Shown here: one piece after another, positions 8,673-15,830 of the stretch | Position numbering within the stretch: position 1 is the first letter of the stretch | Layout: every line of letters starts with the position of its first letter | Assembly (NCBI GenBank): GCA_021805985.1 | Contig: JAJZDN010000038.1 | Coordinates: 1-38,321, forward strand | Direction of reading: 5' to 3' | From: Planctomycetota bacterium | GTDB taxonomy: Bacteria > Planctomycetota > Phycisphaerae > WQYP01 | DNA: 38,321 nt | The notes under the pieces: model-generated | Told to the model about the DNA's origin: nothing | Databases searched by the model: none | The model's input: the letters and a program-made list of their open reading frames with translations, nothing else | Position numbers and translations under genes: made by a program

Positions 8673-9506
8673 ATGACCCCCACACCTGCGTCCGGACGAG
8701 GCCGCCAAGGCTCTTTGTTTTCAGGCAGGCGCTACCGGCCTAAGTCTAGCACAAGCTGGATATTGGCCGTGCTGATTCTGATCGTCTTGATTTGCGCAGC
8801 CGTCGTAGCACTGATAATCCTTCCGCCGTCCTGGTATCGTCCGATTCATACCATGAAGGATGCGGTTTATAATCAGGCTGACCACGCTCAGGCGTCCCTG
8901 ATGGCCTTGAGAAACAAACTGCGAAAACCTGATCCGGGCACTATTACCTGGACCATCACCCAGCGCGAAATTAACAGCCTGCTGGCGGTAGCCTATGGCG
9001 TGGACAAAAAATCGAAAACGCCGCACAACCCCGGCGGCCTAACAGATCCGTTTGTCCGGTTTACCGATAATCAAATTACCTTTGCCGCACGCGATAGCCA
9101 GCTACCGGGTGATCCCGTAGCCAGTGCCGGTGTGAATGTGCGATTAATTTCCACGGCAGGTGCCCCGCCCCAGGCGCATATAACCATTAATTCTTTGCAT
9201 GCCGGCGATTTGCCATTACCTCCTTCACTGCTGATGGATCGTTTAAAAACGTTCTTGCCGCGCCTGGCACCGGTGGTGGAAAAAATTATTGATGTGTATG
9301 CCGGCCCGCAGTATGCCCGGCTCGCTACGCCGCAAATTGTTCAGTCAGTTGCGGCCATATTTTCAGGCAAGCCATTCTCGACAGAACTGCGGCTCAATCA
9401 TCGCAAACTGGTGATCGACAAGCTGCTCATTCGTGGGCCGTCCGTGGATGCTTCGGGTCACGCACAGCCGGCATCGCTGACTTTTGAGCTGGTGCCCGAG
9501 CCGTAA
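8673..9506 (+). CDS. Single-pass membrane protein of unknown function
   Basis: A 277-residue protein that I do not recognise with certainty. About 24 residues of basic, Ser/Gly-rich cytoplasmic tail precede a strong transmembrane helix (WILAVLILIVLICAAVVALIIL). The remainder is predicted extracytoplasmic: WTITQREINSLLAVAYGV, then alternating hydrophobic beta-strand-like text (FVRFTDNQITFAARDSQLPG) and a closing KLVIDKLLIRG. The N-anchor, a T-x-x-E/Q-x-N-x-L-L segment and successive strands resemble the layout of YpmS/DUF2140 or LmeA-like lipid-binding proteins; this is a layout analogy only. The start at 8673 has GGAG six bases upstream; the frame is open from a TTG at 8646. It lies between the DUF192 gene and rsmA, probably in the same transcript. 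Confidence 0.75.
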   Translation: MTPTPASGRGRQGSLFSGRRYRPKSSTSWILAVLILIVLICAAVVALIILPPSWYRPIHTMKDAVYNQADHAQASLMALRNKLRKPDPGTITWTITQREINSLLAVAYGVDKKSKTPHNPGGLTDPFVRFTDNQITFAARDSQLPGDPVASAGVNVRLISTAGAPPQAHITINSLHAGDLPLPPSLLMDRLKTFLPRLAPVVEKIIDVYAGPQYARLATPQIVQSVAAIFSGKPFSTELRLNHRKLVIDKLLIRGPSVDASGHAQPASLTFELVPEP

Positions 9507-9566
9507 CACGCCGGGCAATGTCCTGGCCGTTCGATACCTGTCGGCCCAACGATCTGGAATCTACTG

Positions 9567-10475
9567 ATGCAACGAAAAGAAATTGAAGACATCCTCACCG
9601 CGGCCGGCAAACGTCCCACGCGTCGCCTTGGTCAGCACTTTATGATGGATCAGCGGATATTAGACCAGATCATTGCGGCAGCCGCACTTGATTGCCACGA
9701 TATTATTCTGGAGGTAGGCCCCGGGCCGGGGAACCTGACATCGCGAATCTCGCCCCTTGTGAGAGCAGTTTTGGCGGTGGACATTGATATGCCGTTATTG
9801 GCGGCGGCCAGCCAATATTGGGAGAAATTATCTAATGTGCAATGGATGACCGGCGATGTCCTGGCTGGCAAACATTGTCTCAATAATTTGGTAATTCAGG
9901 CATTGCTGGCCTTAAAGCCAGGGGGATCTACCGGTTCTGTAAAGCTTGTGTCCAATCTACCTTATAACGTCGCCAGTCCGCTGATTATTGACATTCTCGC
10001 GGCCCAGTGTGCATCAATCGCGGATAATTGCGCGGTCCAGGCCGTGTGTTTTGAACGCCTGGTGTTCACCGTGCAATGGGAAGTCGGGCAGCGTATGCGA
10101 GCGCTTCCGGGGACGGAACATTACGGATCGTTATCTGTATTAATTGCATTAATGGCGGATGTGGAAGTGCTGGCGAATATTGCGCCGGGAGCATTTTGGC
10201 CGCCGCCAAAAGTAAGATCGGCATTGGTGCGGATTATTCCCAGCACTGAAAAACTCCGACGTATCGGAGATGTGCAGCGCTTACAGTCCACGGTATCCAA
10301 TTTATTTTCGCATCGGCGGCAAAATATCAGCAATGCCATTCGCCATTCCTTTGATGCGCCCGGGGCCGCACAGGTGGTGGAAAAGCTACGGGCTATAAAA
10401 TTTGATCCAACACGCCGATCTGAGACGCTTGCACCGGAGGAGTTCCTGCGGCTTTCGGAATGCTGGCCAAAGTGA
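9567..10475 (+). CDS. rsmA: 16S rRNA (adenine1518/1519-N6) dimethyltransferase RsmA
   Basis: A 302-residue enzyme that transfers four methyl groups from S-adenosylmethionine to two adjacent adenines in the 3' hairpin of 16S rRNA during small-subunit maturation. KRPTRRLGQHFMMD (15-28) is the N-terminal KsgA motif, EVGPGPGNLT (49-58) the SAM-binding loop, VDID (71-74) the acidic strand end, and NLPYN (130-134) the catalytic N-L-P-Y motif that orients the target adenine. WPPPKVRSALVRI and LFSHRRQNI mark the C-terminal domain. The length is slightly above the usual 270-290. It sits in a same-strand run with the genes on both sides (60 and 30 bases apart). The assignment is secure. Confidence 0.95.
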   Translation: MQRKEIEDILTAAGKRPTRRLGQHFMMDQRILDQIIAAAALDCHDIILEVGPGPGNLTSRISPLVRAVLAVDIDMPLLAAASQYWEKLSNVQWMTGDVLAGKHCLNNLVIQALLALKPGGSTGSVKLVSNLPYNVASPLIIDILAAQCASIADNCAVQAVCFERLVFTVQWEVGQRMRALPGTEHYGSLSVLIALMADVEVLANIAPGAFWPPPKVRSALVRIIPSTEKLRRIGDVQRLQSTVSNLFSHRRQNISNAIRHSFDAPGAAQVVEKLRAIKFDPTRRSETLAPEEFLRLSECWPK

Positions 10476-10505
10476 TATTGTAAATAAAGACAAGCGAGCG
10501 AATCT

Positions 10506-11429
10506 ATGACGGATTATATTGTACTTAACGGACACATTACACCGGTGGAAGATGCCAATATTTCTTCCTTCGATGCCGGATTACTTCATGGGGCGGGACT
10601 TTTTGAAACCCTTAGAGTGCTCAACGGCACAGCATTAAATCTTGAAGATCATCTGCAACGGCTTACCGAAAGTGGCCAGTGCCTTGGCCTAGATATTGAA
10701 CTTGATCCGATTATCGTCACCGGCTGGATAGCGGATTTGCTGGAATTGCATAACATCCGTGACGCGCGCGTGCGCATCACGGTTACCCGTGGAGACACTC
10801 GACAAAGCGCCGACCCGCAATTAACCACCGTGTTAACGGCAATTCCCTTTGAGCCTTATCCGGCAGCGTTGTATGAAAATGGCATGGCCGTGATTATCTC
10901 CCAATATGCACAAAATCCCTTGGGGCCGCTTACCGGGCATAAAACCACCAGCTACATGGATCGACTTTTGGCGTTGCGGGAAGCCCGCATGGTTCATGCC
11001 GGCGAGGCGCTTTGGTTTACCAGCGCTGATAAAATGTTAGCCGAAGCGTGCGTCAGTAATATTTTTATCGGTTTTGCGGATGGTACTTTTGCCACACCGC
11101 CGAGCCGATTTCCCGTACCGGTGGTTCCGCCGGTGGAGGCTAATGCGGGGAGTTTTGCACCGCGCTTGGCGCTGCCGGGAATAACCCGCAAGCATATTTT
11201 ACGATTGTGCGCAGCAAATGGTATTTCCGCTGCGGAAAAAATGATGACCATCCATGATGTGCTTTCCGCCAAGGAGATATTTCTAACCAATGCTATCATG
11301 GGTGTGATGCCTGTAACACATATTGAGGGGCACACCGTAGCCGATGGAAAACCGGGGGTGCTGACCCAGCGTCTGGCCGGCTTGTATAATGCGTTTATTC
11401 AGGAGCAGAGCCATGGCGCAGCGCATTAA
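10506..11429 (+). CDS. Class-IV PLP-dependent aminotransferase/lyase (IlvE/PabC/Dat family)
   Basis: A 307-residue fold-type IV PLP enzyme. SSFDAGLLHGAGLFETLRV (20-38) is the N-terminal signature. Lys146 in GHKTTSYMDRLLALREA should be the Schiff-base lysine, and Glu180 in LAEACVSNIFIG matches the conserved Glu near the cofactor nitrogen. PGITRKHILRL and EIFLTNAIMGVMPV are the usual later motifs. The family includes branched-chain aminotransferase, D-amino-acid aminotransferase and aminodeoxychorismate lyase (PabC). The F-E-T-L-R and K-T-x-S-Y texts lean towards PabC-like members, and the folate gene folK is in the window, but at a distant locus, so the substrate stays open. A Pro-rich insertion lies before PGITRKH. 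The stop overlaps the next start by 17 bases. Confidence 0.85.
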   Translation: MTDYIVLNGHITPVEDANISSFDAGLLHGAGLFETLRVLNGTALNLEDHLQRLTESGQCLGLDIELDPIIVTGWIADLLELHNIRDARVRITVTRGDTRQSADPQLTTVLTAIPFEPYPAALYENGMAVIISQYAQNPLGPLTGHKTTSYMDRLLALREARMVHAGEALWFTSADKMLAEACVSNIFIGFADGTFATPPSRFPVPVVPPVEANAGSFAPRLALPGITRKHILRLCAANGISAAEKMMTIHDVLSAKEIFLTNAIMGVMPVTHIEGHTVADGKPGVLTQRLAGLYNAFIQEQSHGAAH

Positions 11430-12618
11430 ATCCCGGAAGGTCGGAAAAAAAGAGTCGCTTGAGCGAACTTCCTTGCGTTCGACGTCAGCCGCTGCAGGCG
11501 CTTTCAAAGGCATTCCCACGTTACAAACTATTCTGGATTATCTCAATGCCACTATTCCTCTGCATTTTGCGGAACCGTGGGACAAAGTTGGATTGCTGGT
11601 CGGTCCCCGCAGAGAGATAAGTGAACGTCAGAAGATTCGGCAGATTCTCATCACACTGGATTTAATCCCTGCGGTGCGCGATCAATGCCTGCATCAGAAA
11701 ATTGATCTGCTGATCTGCTATCATCCCCCCATCTTCAAGCCGCTTGATCGGTTATGTGTCCAAGGAGATATGCCGGCTGATCTGGCGGTGGAATTAGCAC
11801 AAAATAAAATCTGGATTTACAGCCCGCACACGGCGTTGGACGTGGCGGATGGCGGTACCAATGATGTTCTGGCGCAGGCGTTAGGTTTATCGCCGCGTGG
11901 ATCGCTCAAATTGCGATCACCCGCAGAGAAACACCTGAAGCTTGTGGTATTTGTGCCGGAGAATCATGTGGAGGAAGTGGCATCGGCGGTGTTTGAAGCG
12001 GGCGCAGGGAAAATTGGTAAATTCAGCTCCTATACGCAATGCAGTTTTCGTACGCCGGGCACCGGCACATTCTTCGGGGACACGTCCACATCGCCGGCGG
12101 TTGGCGTCCGTGGTCGCCTGGAATCCGTGCGGGAAATTCGCTTTGAAACAATCGTTCCGGAATCCTGCGTTCCGGAGGTAATCGCGGCTTTGCGCCGTGC
12201 GCACCCGTATGAGGAACCTGCCTTTGACCTGCTGGTCATGGAGGGGGAAAAAACGGAACCCGGAATGGGGCGCATCGCGGATGCTAATAGTGAGGAAACG
12301 CTGGGAACACTGGCCCGCCGTTGTAGAAAGGTGTTGGCACTGAAAACCATGCGCGTCAGTGGTGCAGAAAACCGGCGTATTAAAACCGTTGGCATCATGG
12401 CTGGTAGTTGCGGCACGCTGCCGCTGCAAGGCGATACGAAGCTTGATTGTATTATCACCGGTGAATTAACACATCATGATTTACTGGCATTTCAAGCCGC
12501 AGGGACAGCGGTCATTATGTTGGGCCACGCCGAAAGTGAAAATCCGGTGCTTGCTAATCTGGTAACGCGTTTGACCGCAGCATTTCCCGCCTGCCACACG
12601 GAGTTGGACAAAACATAG
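11413..12618 (+). CDS. Nif3-like dinuclear metal centre protein with inserted CutA/PII-like domain
   Basis: A 401-residue member of the NIF3/YqfO family, conserved metal-binding proteins that form hexameric rings and whose cellular role is poorly defined. It is often annotated as GTP cyclohydrolase 1 type 2. The metal-site motifs are CYHPPIF, SPHTALDVADGGTNDVLA, GELTHHD and GHAESE. The middle (KLVVFVPENHVEEVASAVFE to AHPYEEPAFDL) is the extra domain present in the long Bacillus-type proteins. The first metal motif has Tyr-His where many bacterial members have His-His; Y-H-P-P-I-F is the form I recall from eukaryotic NIF3L1. The start at 11413 has AGGAG (11401-11405) seven bases upstream and lies inside the preceding gene, so the two are probably translationally coupled. 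Confidence 0.9.
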   Translation: MAQRIKSRKVGKKESLERTSLRSTSAAAGAFKGIPTLQTILDYLNATIPLHFAEPWDKVGLLVGPRREISERQKIRQILITLDLIPAVRDQCLHQKIDLLICYHPPIFKPLDRLCVQGDMPADLAVELAQNKIWIYSPHTALDVADGGTNDVLAQALGLSPRGSLKLRSPAEKHLKLVVFVPENHVEEVASAVFEAGAGKIGKFSSYTQCSFRTPGTGTFFGDTSTSPAVGVRGRLESVREIRFETIVPESCVPEVIAALRRAHPYEEPAFDLLVMEGEKTEPGMGRIADANSEETLGTLARRCRKVLALKTMRVSGAENRRIKTVGIMAGSCGTLPLQGDTKLDCIITGELTHHDLLAFQAAGTAVIMLGHAESENPVLANLVTRLTAAFPACHTELDKT

Positions 12619-12642
12619 GCAGCGCATGGGGTGCTGTAAAAA

Positions 12643-14298
12643 TTAGCTTCTTGGGCCCATAGTGCCGTCGGAGTCAGCAAGTTTTTGGTTATTCAGCGGC
12701 AAGGTTATGCGGAACGTAGTGCCGCCGCCGACGCGCGAGGTGGCCTCAATTTTTCCGCCATGCTCATCGACGATTTTTTTGGTTACCGCCAATCCCAGCC
12801 CTGTGCCTTTTTGTCCTTTGGTGGAATAGAACGGCTGGAAAATCTGCTTGAGATTTTTCGGCGAAATACCCACGCCATTATCCTGCACTTCAATAATGGC
12901 GTTCTGGCCCGCCGCATCAACATCGCTGGTAAGTGTAATCACGCCGCGACCAGATTCGACCGCGTCCAGAGCGTTGGTTAAAAGATTCAATACGGCCTGA
13001 TGGATACCGTCGGCATCGGCCGGAACTGGCGGTTGATCTTTATTTATTTCGGTCAGCAGCGTGACTTTTTTATCATGGGCCTGCGTGGTCATCAGTTCCA
13101 GACATTCACCCAGCACATACGCCAGATTGGTCAATTCAAAGCTTGGCGTGCGCGGCTTGCTGTACGCCAGCATATTCATTGTCAGAGCCTGCACTTTGTC
13201 TAAATTGCGCTGCAGAATTCCCCAGCCCATACGGATTTGGGCAATATCGCTGCTTTTCAGGCCCATATCCACGACATCGGCACCACCACGCATGCCCTGA
13301 AGAATGTTTTTAATGGAATGCGACAAGGAAGCTACGGTCTGTCCCGTGGCGGCCAAGCGTTCCTGCTGCACGTTGTCATGGTAAAGTTGGGCAATTTCAA
13401 TCGCCAGACCTGTTTGCAAACCAATGGCCGTTAAAAGCCGCAATTGGTCCGGCGTATAGGAATAATTGGCCACGCTGGAGTCGATATGCAAAACGCCCAG
13501 TTGTTTTTCCCGGCCCTTAATGGGCACACAAATGGCCGAGCGGATGGCCATATTATGAACCGACTTGCCTTTGAGAAATCGCTGATCGGTCATAGCGTTA
13601 CTGGAAAGCACACCCTCATTTTTTGCCAGTACGTGGCGAATAATGGTTTGACTGACCGCAATTTTTCCAACTTGTTCTTCATCACGATAGCGCACGACCA
13701 CGGGAACAACCTGTCCGGATTCCTGATCCAGCAGACCAATAAATCCACGATCGGCCCGCAGTTGTTCAAATACCAGATCCATCACTTTATTAAGGAGCTG
13801 CTGTTGATCAAAGACACTGGCGATAGCGCTGGAAATTTGTAAAAGCACGCGGAAGTGGGCCATAGCCACCTGAGAGGGTTCCGGTGCCGCGAGAATAACC
13901 GAATCATCGCTGCTGGGAACTGTGCTGATAATAGAGGAATCGCCTGGATTGCCTTCAGGGGCAGCACCCACTTCATCGCTGGACGCCAGATTCACACTAT
14001 GGACCGGTGCTCCAAAGACCATCAGGGTGGATCCCAGGCGAATCTGATCGCCCACTTTAAGTTTTGAGGATTTATTGATTCGCACGCCGTTGACAAATAC
14101 GCCGTTGGCCCCGCCCTCATCAAAAAGCACCCAGGAATTATCACTCCATTCCAACCGCGCATGGCGGCGGGATACGGTCAGATCCGCCAGGGGAACCTGT
14201 TCGCTGGCCCGGCCCAATAACACAGGCTCATTGGCACTGAAGTCAAATTGCCGGCCCTTATCTGGGCCTTGCAACACGTATAAGAAAAGCTCTGCCAC
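12643..14298 (-). CDS. Soluble sensor histidine kinase: FHA-GAF-HisKA-HATPase
   Basis: A cytoplasmic histidine kinase without transmembrane segments, 551 residues from the chosen GTG. An FHA phosphothreonine-binding domain comes first (GRASEQVPLADLTVSRRHARL, then GGANGVFVNGVRI), next a GAF sensor domain (AIRSAICVPIKGREKQLGVLHIDS), then an H-box SLSHSIKNILQGM with the phospho-accepting His. The ATPase domain has N-box HQAVLNLLTNALDAV, G1 VQDNGVGISPKN and G2 GTGLGLAVTKKIVDEHGG. FHA suggests input from Ser/Thr kinases, and GAF a small ligand or redox signal. No partner response regulator is adjacent. The GTG at 14298 is chosen because FHA proteins of this type begin with AELFLYVLQGP; the frame also reaches a TTG at 14328, and neither has a clear ribosome binding site. 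It follows the ferritin-like gene on the same strand. Confidence 0.92.
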   Translation of the reverse strand: MAELFLYVLQGPDKGRQFDFSANEPVLLGRASEQVPLADLTVSRRHARLEWSDNSWVLFDEGGANGVFVNGVRINKSSKLKVGDQIRLGSTLMVFGAPVHSVNLASSDEVGAAPEGNPGDSSIISTVPSSDDSVILAAPEPSQVAMAHFRVLLQISSAIASVFDQQQLLNKVMDLVFEQLRADRGFIGLLDQESGQVVPVVVRYRDEEQVGKIAVSQTIIRHVLAKNEGVLSSNAMTDQRFLKGKSVHNMAIRSAICVPIKGREKQLGVLHIDSSVANYSYTPDQLRLLTAIGLQTGLAIEIAQLYHDNVQQERLAATGQTVASLSHSIKNILQGMRGGADVVDMGLKSSDIAQIRMGWGILQRNLDKVQALTMNMLAYSKPRTPSFELTNLAYVLGECLELMTTQAHDKKVTLLTEINKDQPPVPADADGIHQAVLNLLTNALDAVESGRGVITLTSDVDAAGQNAIIEVQDNGVGISPKNLKQIFQPFYSTKGQKGTGLGLAVTKKIVDEHGGKIEATSRVGGGTTFRITLPLNNQKLADSDGTMGPRS

Positions 14299-14397
14299 GG
14301 ACAGAAAACCCAATGGACAACAAAACAACGCAACGCTGCAAAAACATTTTACGGTGTTTATGATTTTTTTGATAGCCAGATTAATCCGATTCTGTTT

Positions 14398-14901
14398 TTA
14401 TTGAATCGGGCACGCTTCGGCGATTGGCTTACCGGCGGTGGAAAACAACTCCCGCAGTATCTTAACGCGTTGAAGCCCTTCACGATAAAGCTGTTCAAAG
14501 AGTGTTTTTACCTGCCCGCTGACTGCTACGGTGGCATAGCGGCTGTAGAAACTAATGGAGCGTTTTTCGCTGGCCACAATTAATCGCATCGCTTCATCAA
14601 AGCGGGCGTCATCGCGTGCGTCAACAAGTCGCGGACCCACGCAGACCAGGCTTTTGTCCTCGGCTGTAAGAAAAAAGCACGCCGCGGGGAAAAGCTGGGT
14701 TAAAAGCGCCTGGACGGCCTCCCGCTGGGCATTTTCCTGCCGGACCATTTCCTGAAACGCTTCACGCAGGGAAACTGTGGTAGATTTTTCCGTCAGGACG
14801 ATATAACGATAGGCCGAGACCGATTCACCGTATGCGGCAATGGCCAGGGCTTTATCATCGCCAATTCGCGCGGCATCCAGATGTGGCAAGCGTTTAACCA
14901 T
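14398..14901 (-). CDS. Ferritin-like (rubrerythrin-type) four-helix protein
   Basis: A protein of 167 residues whose helical pattern resembles the ferritin/rubrerythrin family: ALAIAAYGESVSAYRYIVLT, then REAFQEMVRQENAQREAVQA, then a second Glu-bearing helix pair (ASEKRSISFYSRYA, LFEQLYREGLQRV). In diiron members each helix pair supplies Glu and Glu-x-x-His ligands; here the His expected after the second Glu is replaced (QENAQ), so a standard diiron site may be absent. This assignment rests on pattern reading, not on a strong motif. A start at 14946 would add 15 residues (MLYMRIRDNSGIIGF); 14901 has AGG a few bases upstream. It precedes the FHA kinase gene by about 100 bases on the same strand, so the two may be one operon. 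Confidence 0.6.
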   Translation of the reverse strand: MVKRLPHLDAARIGDDKALAIAAYGESVSAYRYIVLTEKSTTVSLREAFQEMVRQENAQREAVQALLTQLFPAACFFLTAEDKSLVCVGPRLVDARDDARFDEAMRLIVASEKRSISFYSRYATVAVSGQVKTLFEQLYREGLQRVKILRELFSTAGKPIAEACPIQ

Positions 14902-14952
14902 AAAACCTATGATACCAGAATTATCCCGGATTCTCATGTACAGCATCGGTTT

Positions 14953-14991
14953 CCCGCCGCCGCTGCAAGCGGCGGCGGGGCGGGTTATAAT
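14953..14991 (+). promoter_or_regulatory. GC-only hairpin followed by a -10 box ahead of xseB
   Basis: A perfect 12-bp stem of C and G (14953-14964 with 14968-14979, loop GCA) is followed six bases later by TATAAT (14986-14991), 32 bases upstream of the xseB start. The palindrome fills the place where a -35 element would be. It could be a protein-binding site, or the 5' leader hairpin of the divergent ferritin-like gene. Confidence 0.4.
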
Positions 14992-15023
14992 GTTTTGATG
15001 TAAATGATTAGCGGAGCTGTCGA

Positions 15024-15266
15024 ATGATTAAAAAAGATGAAAAATTTCCGACCTTTGAGGAATCTATTGCCCGGCTGGAAGGCATTGTCGAACAGATTGC
15101 CTCCGGGAAGGTGGGGTTGGAAGAGAGTTTGGTCATGTATGAACAAGGCATGGAACTGGTGCAACGGTGCCGCGCTATTCTGGATAGCGCGGAAAAGCGC
15201 ATTGAAGTTTTATCTCAATCCGGCGGCACGCTTAAGGCCACACCACTGGAATCTGAAAGCCAATAA
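15024..15266 (+). CDS. xseB: Exodeoxyribonuclease VII small subunit
   Basis: An 80-residue protein of normal length for the small subunit of exonuclease VII, which degrades single-stranded DNA to oligonucleotides together with XseA. The body FPTFEESIARLEGIVEQIAS, then GLEESLVMYEQGMEL and AEKRIEVL, is the characteristic helical hairpin that coats the long coiled coil of the large subunit. GGAG lies at 15012-15015 before the start. xseA is not in the window; the gene stands alone between a divergent gene and a terminator, so the two subunits are not encoded together here. Identification is confident despite the short length. Confidence 0.92.
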   Translation: MIKKDEKFPTFEESIARLEGIVEQIASGKVGLEESLVMYEQGMELVQRCRAILDSAEKRIEVLSQSGGTLKATPLESESQ

Positions 15267-15305
15267 AAAAAGCGATCCGCAGCCGTTGGCAACTGCGGAT
15301 CGCTT
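15265..15305. terminator. Bidirectional terminator between xseB and glnB
   Basis: A 12-bp stem (15271-15282 with 15293-15304) with a ten-base loop stands between two converging genes. On the - strand it is followed by a run of six or seven U, making it a good terminator for the amt-glnB transcript. On the + strand the tail TTGTGTTAATTTT is weaker. The xseB stop codon overlaps the A-run. Confidence 0.75.
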
Positions 15306-15387
15306 GTGTTAATTTTAGAACCCATTCATCAGCGACAATAAGCCCCGGCTCGGTACGGGGTGCTAAGTGGCAAAATGGCAGCTTGTA

Positions 15388-15741
15388 TTAGATGGCGTCG
15401 CTGCCGGCGGTGCCATCGCTGACACGGATGACGTTGTCCAGGGGAATAATAAACATCTTGCCATCGCCGATCTGGCCTTTTCCACCGGGTCCGCTGCGTG
15501 CCGCTTTGACGATGGCATCGACCGTAGGCTGGACAAAGTTCTCATTGACAGCAATTTCAAGACGTACTTTGCGAATTAAATTTACCTGCATGGCCTGGCC
15601 GCGGAAATATTCCGTGTGGCCTTTTTGCCGGCCATAGCCTTGCACATCGCTGACGGTGAGGCGAAATACTTCGACATCCGTCAGGGCCTGTTTCACTGCT
15701 TCCAGGCGATGGGGTTGGATAATGGCGATAATTAATTTCAT
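15388..15741 (-). CDS. glnB: PII nitrogen regulatory protein lacking the uridylylation tyrosine
   Basis: A 117-residue PII signal protein, next to an ammonium transporter as GlnK-type proteins usually are. PII trimers bind ATP/ADP and 2-oxoglutarate and plug the Amt channel with their T-loop. The start MKLIIAIIQPHRLEAVKQAL, the T-loop base GYGRQKGHTE (Arg38, Gln39, Lys40) and the B-loop GQIGDGKMF are intact. At the T-loop tip the Escherichia coli residues Tyr46 and Tyr51 are replaced by Phe46 and Met51 (text EYFRGQAMQV), so UTP-dependent modification at Tyr51 cannot occur. The B-loop region has a short GPGGKG insertion, and the C-terminal RIRTGE is replaced by RVSDGT. The gene follows amt by 89 bases, the reverse of the usual glnK-amtB order. 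GGAG precedes its start. Confidence 0.92.
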   Translation of the reverse strand: MKLIIAIIQPHRLEAVKQALTDVEVFRLTVSDVQGYGRQKGHTEYFRGQAMQVNLIRKVRLEIAVNENFVQPTVDAIVKAARSGPGGKGQIGDGKMFIIPLDNVIRVSDGTAGSDAI

Positions 15742-15767
15742 TGAGGTTTCTCCGTTTTAAGGTTCAT

Positions 15768-15804
15768 AAAAGCCCCCGCTTCGAGACCCGCTCGAAGCGG
15801 GGGC
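15768..15804 (-). terminator. Intercistronic hairpin/terminator between amt and glnB
   Basis: A perfect 14-bp stem (15791-15804 with 15772-15785), loop of five bases, followed on the - strand by TTTTAT. It stands 27 bases after the amt stop and 31 bases before the glnB start. It has the form of a Rho-independent terminator, so it probably lowers glnB readthrough relative to amt, or protects the 3' end of the amt message. Confidence 0.7.
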
Positions 15805-15830
15805 ATGATTAACAACACGGTTTGCGACGC

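Noticed and set aside
12030-12458. Antisense frames inside the Nif3-like gene
   Set aside because: The + strand product has intact family motifs and an excellent ribosome binding site; the antisense frames have neither.
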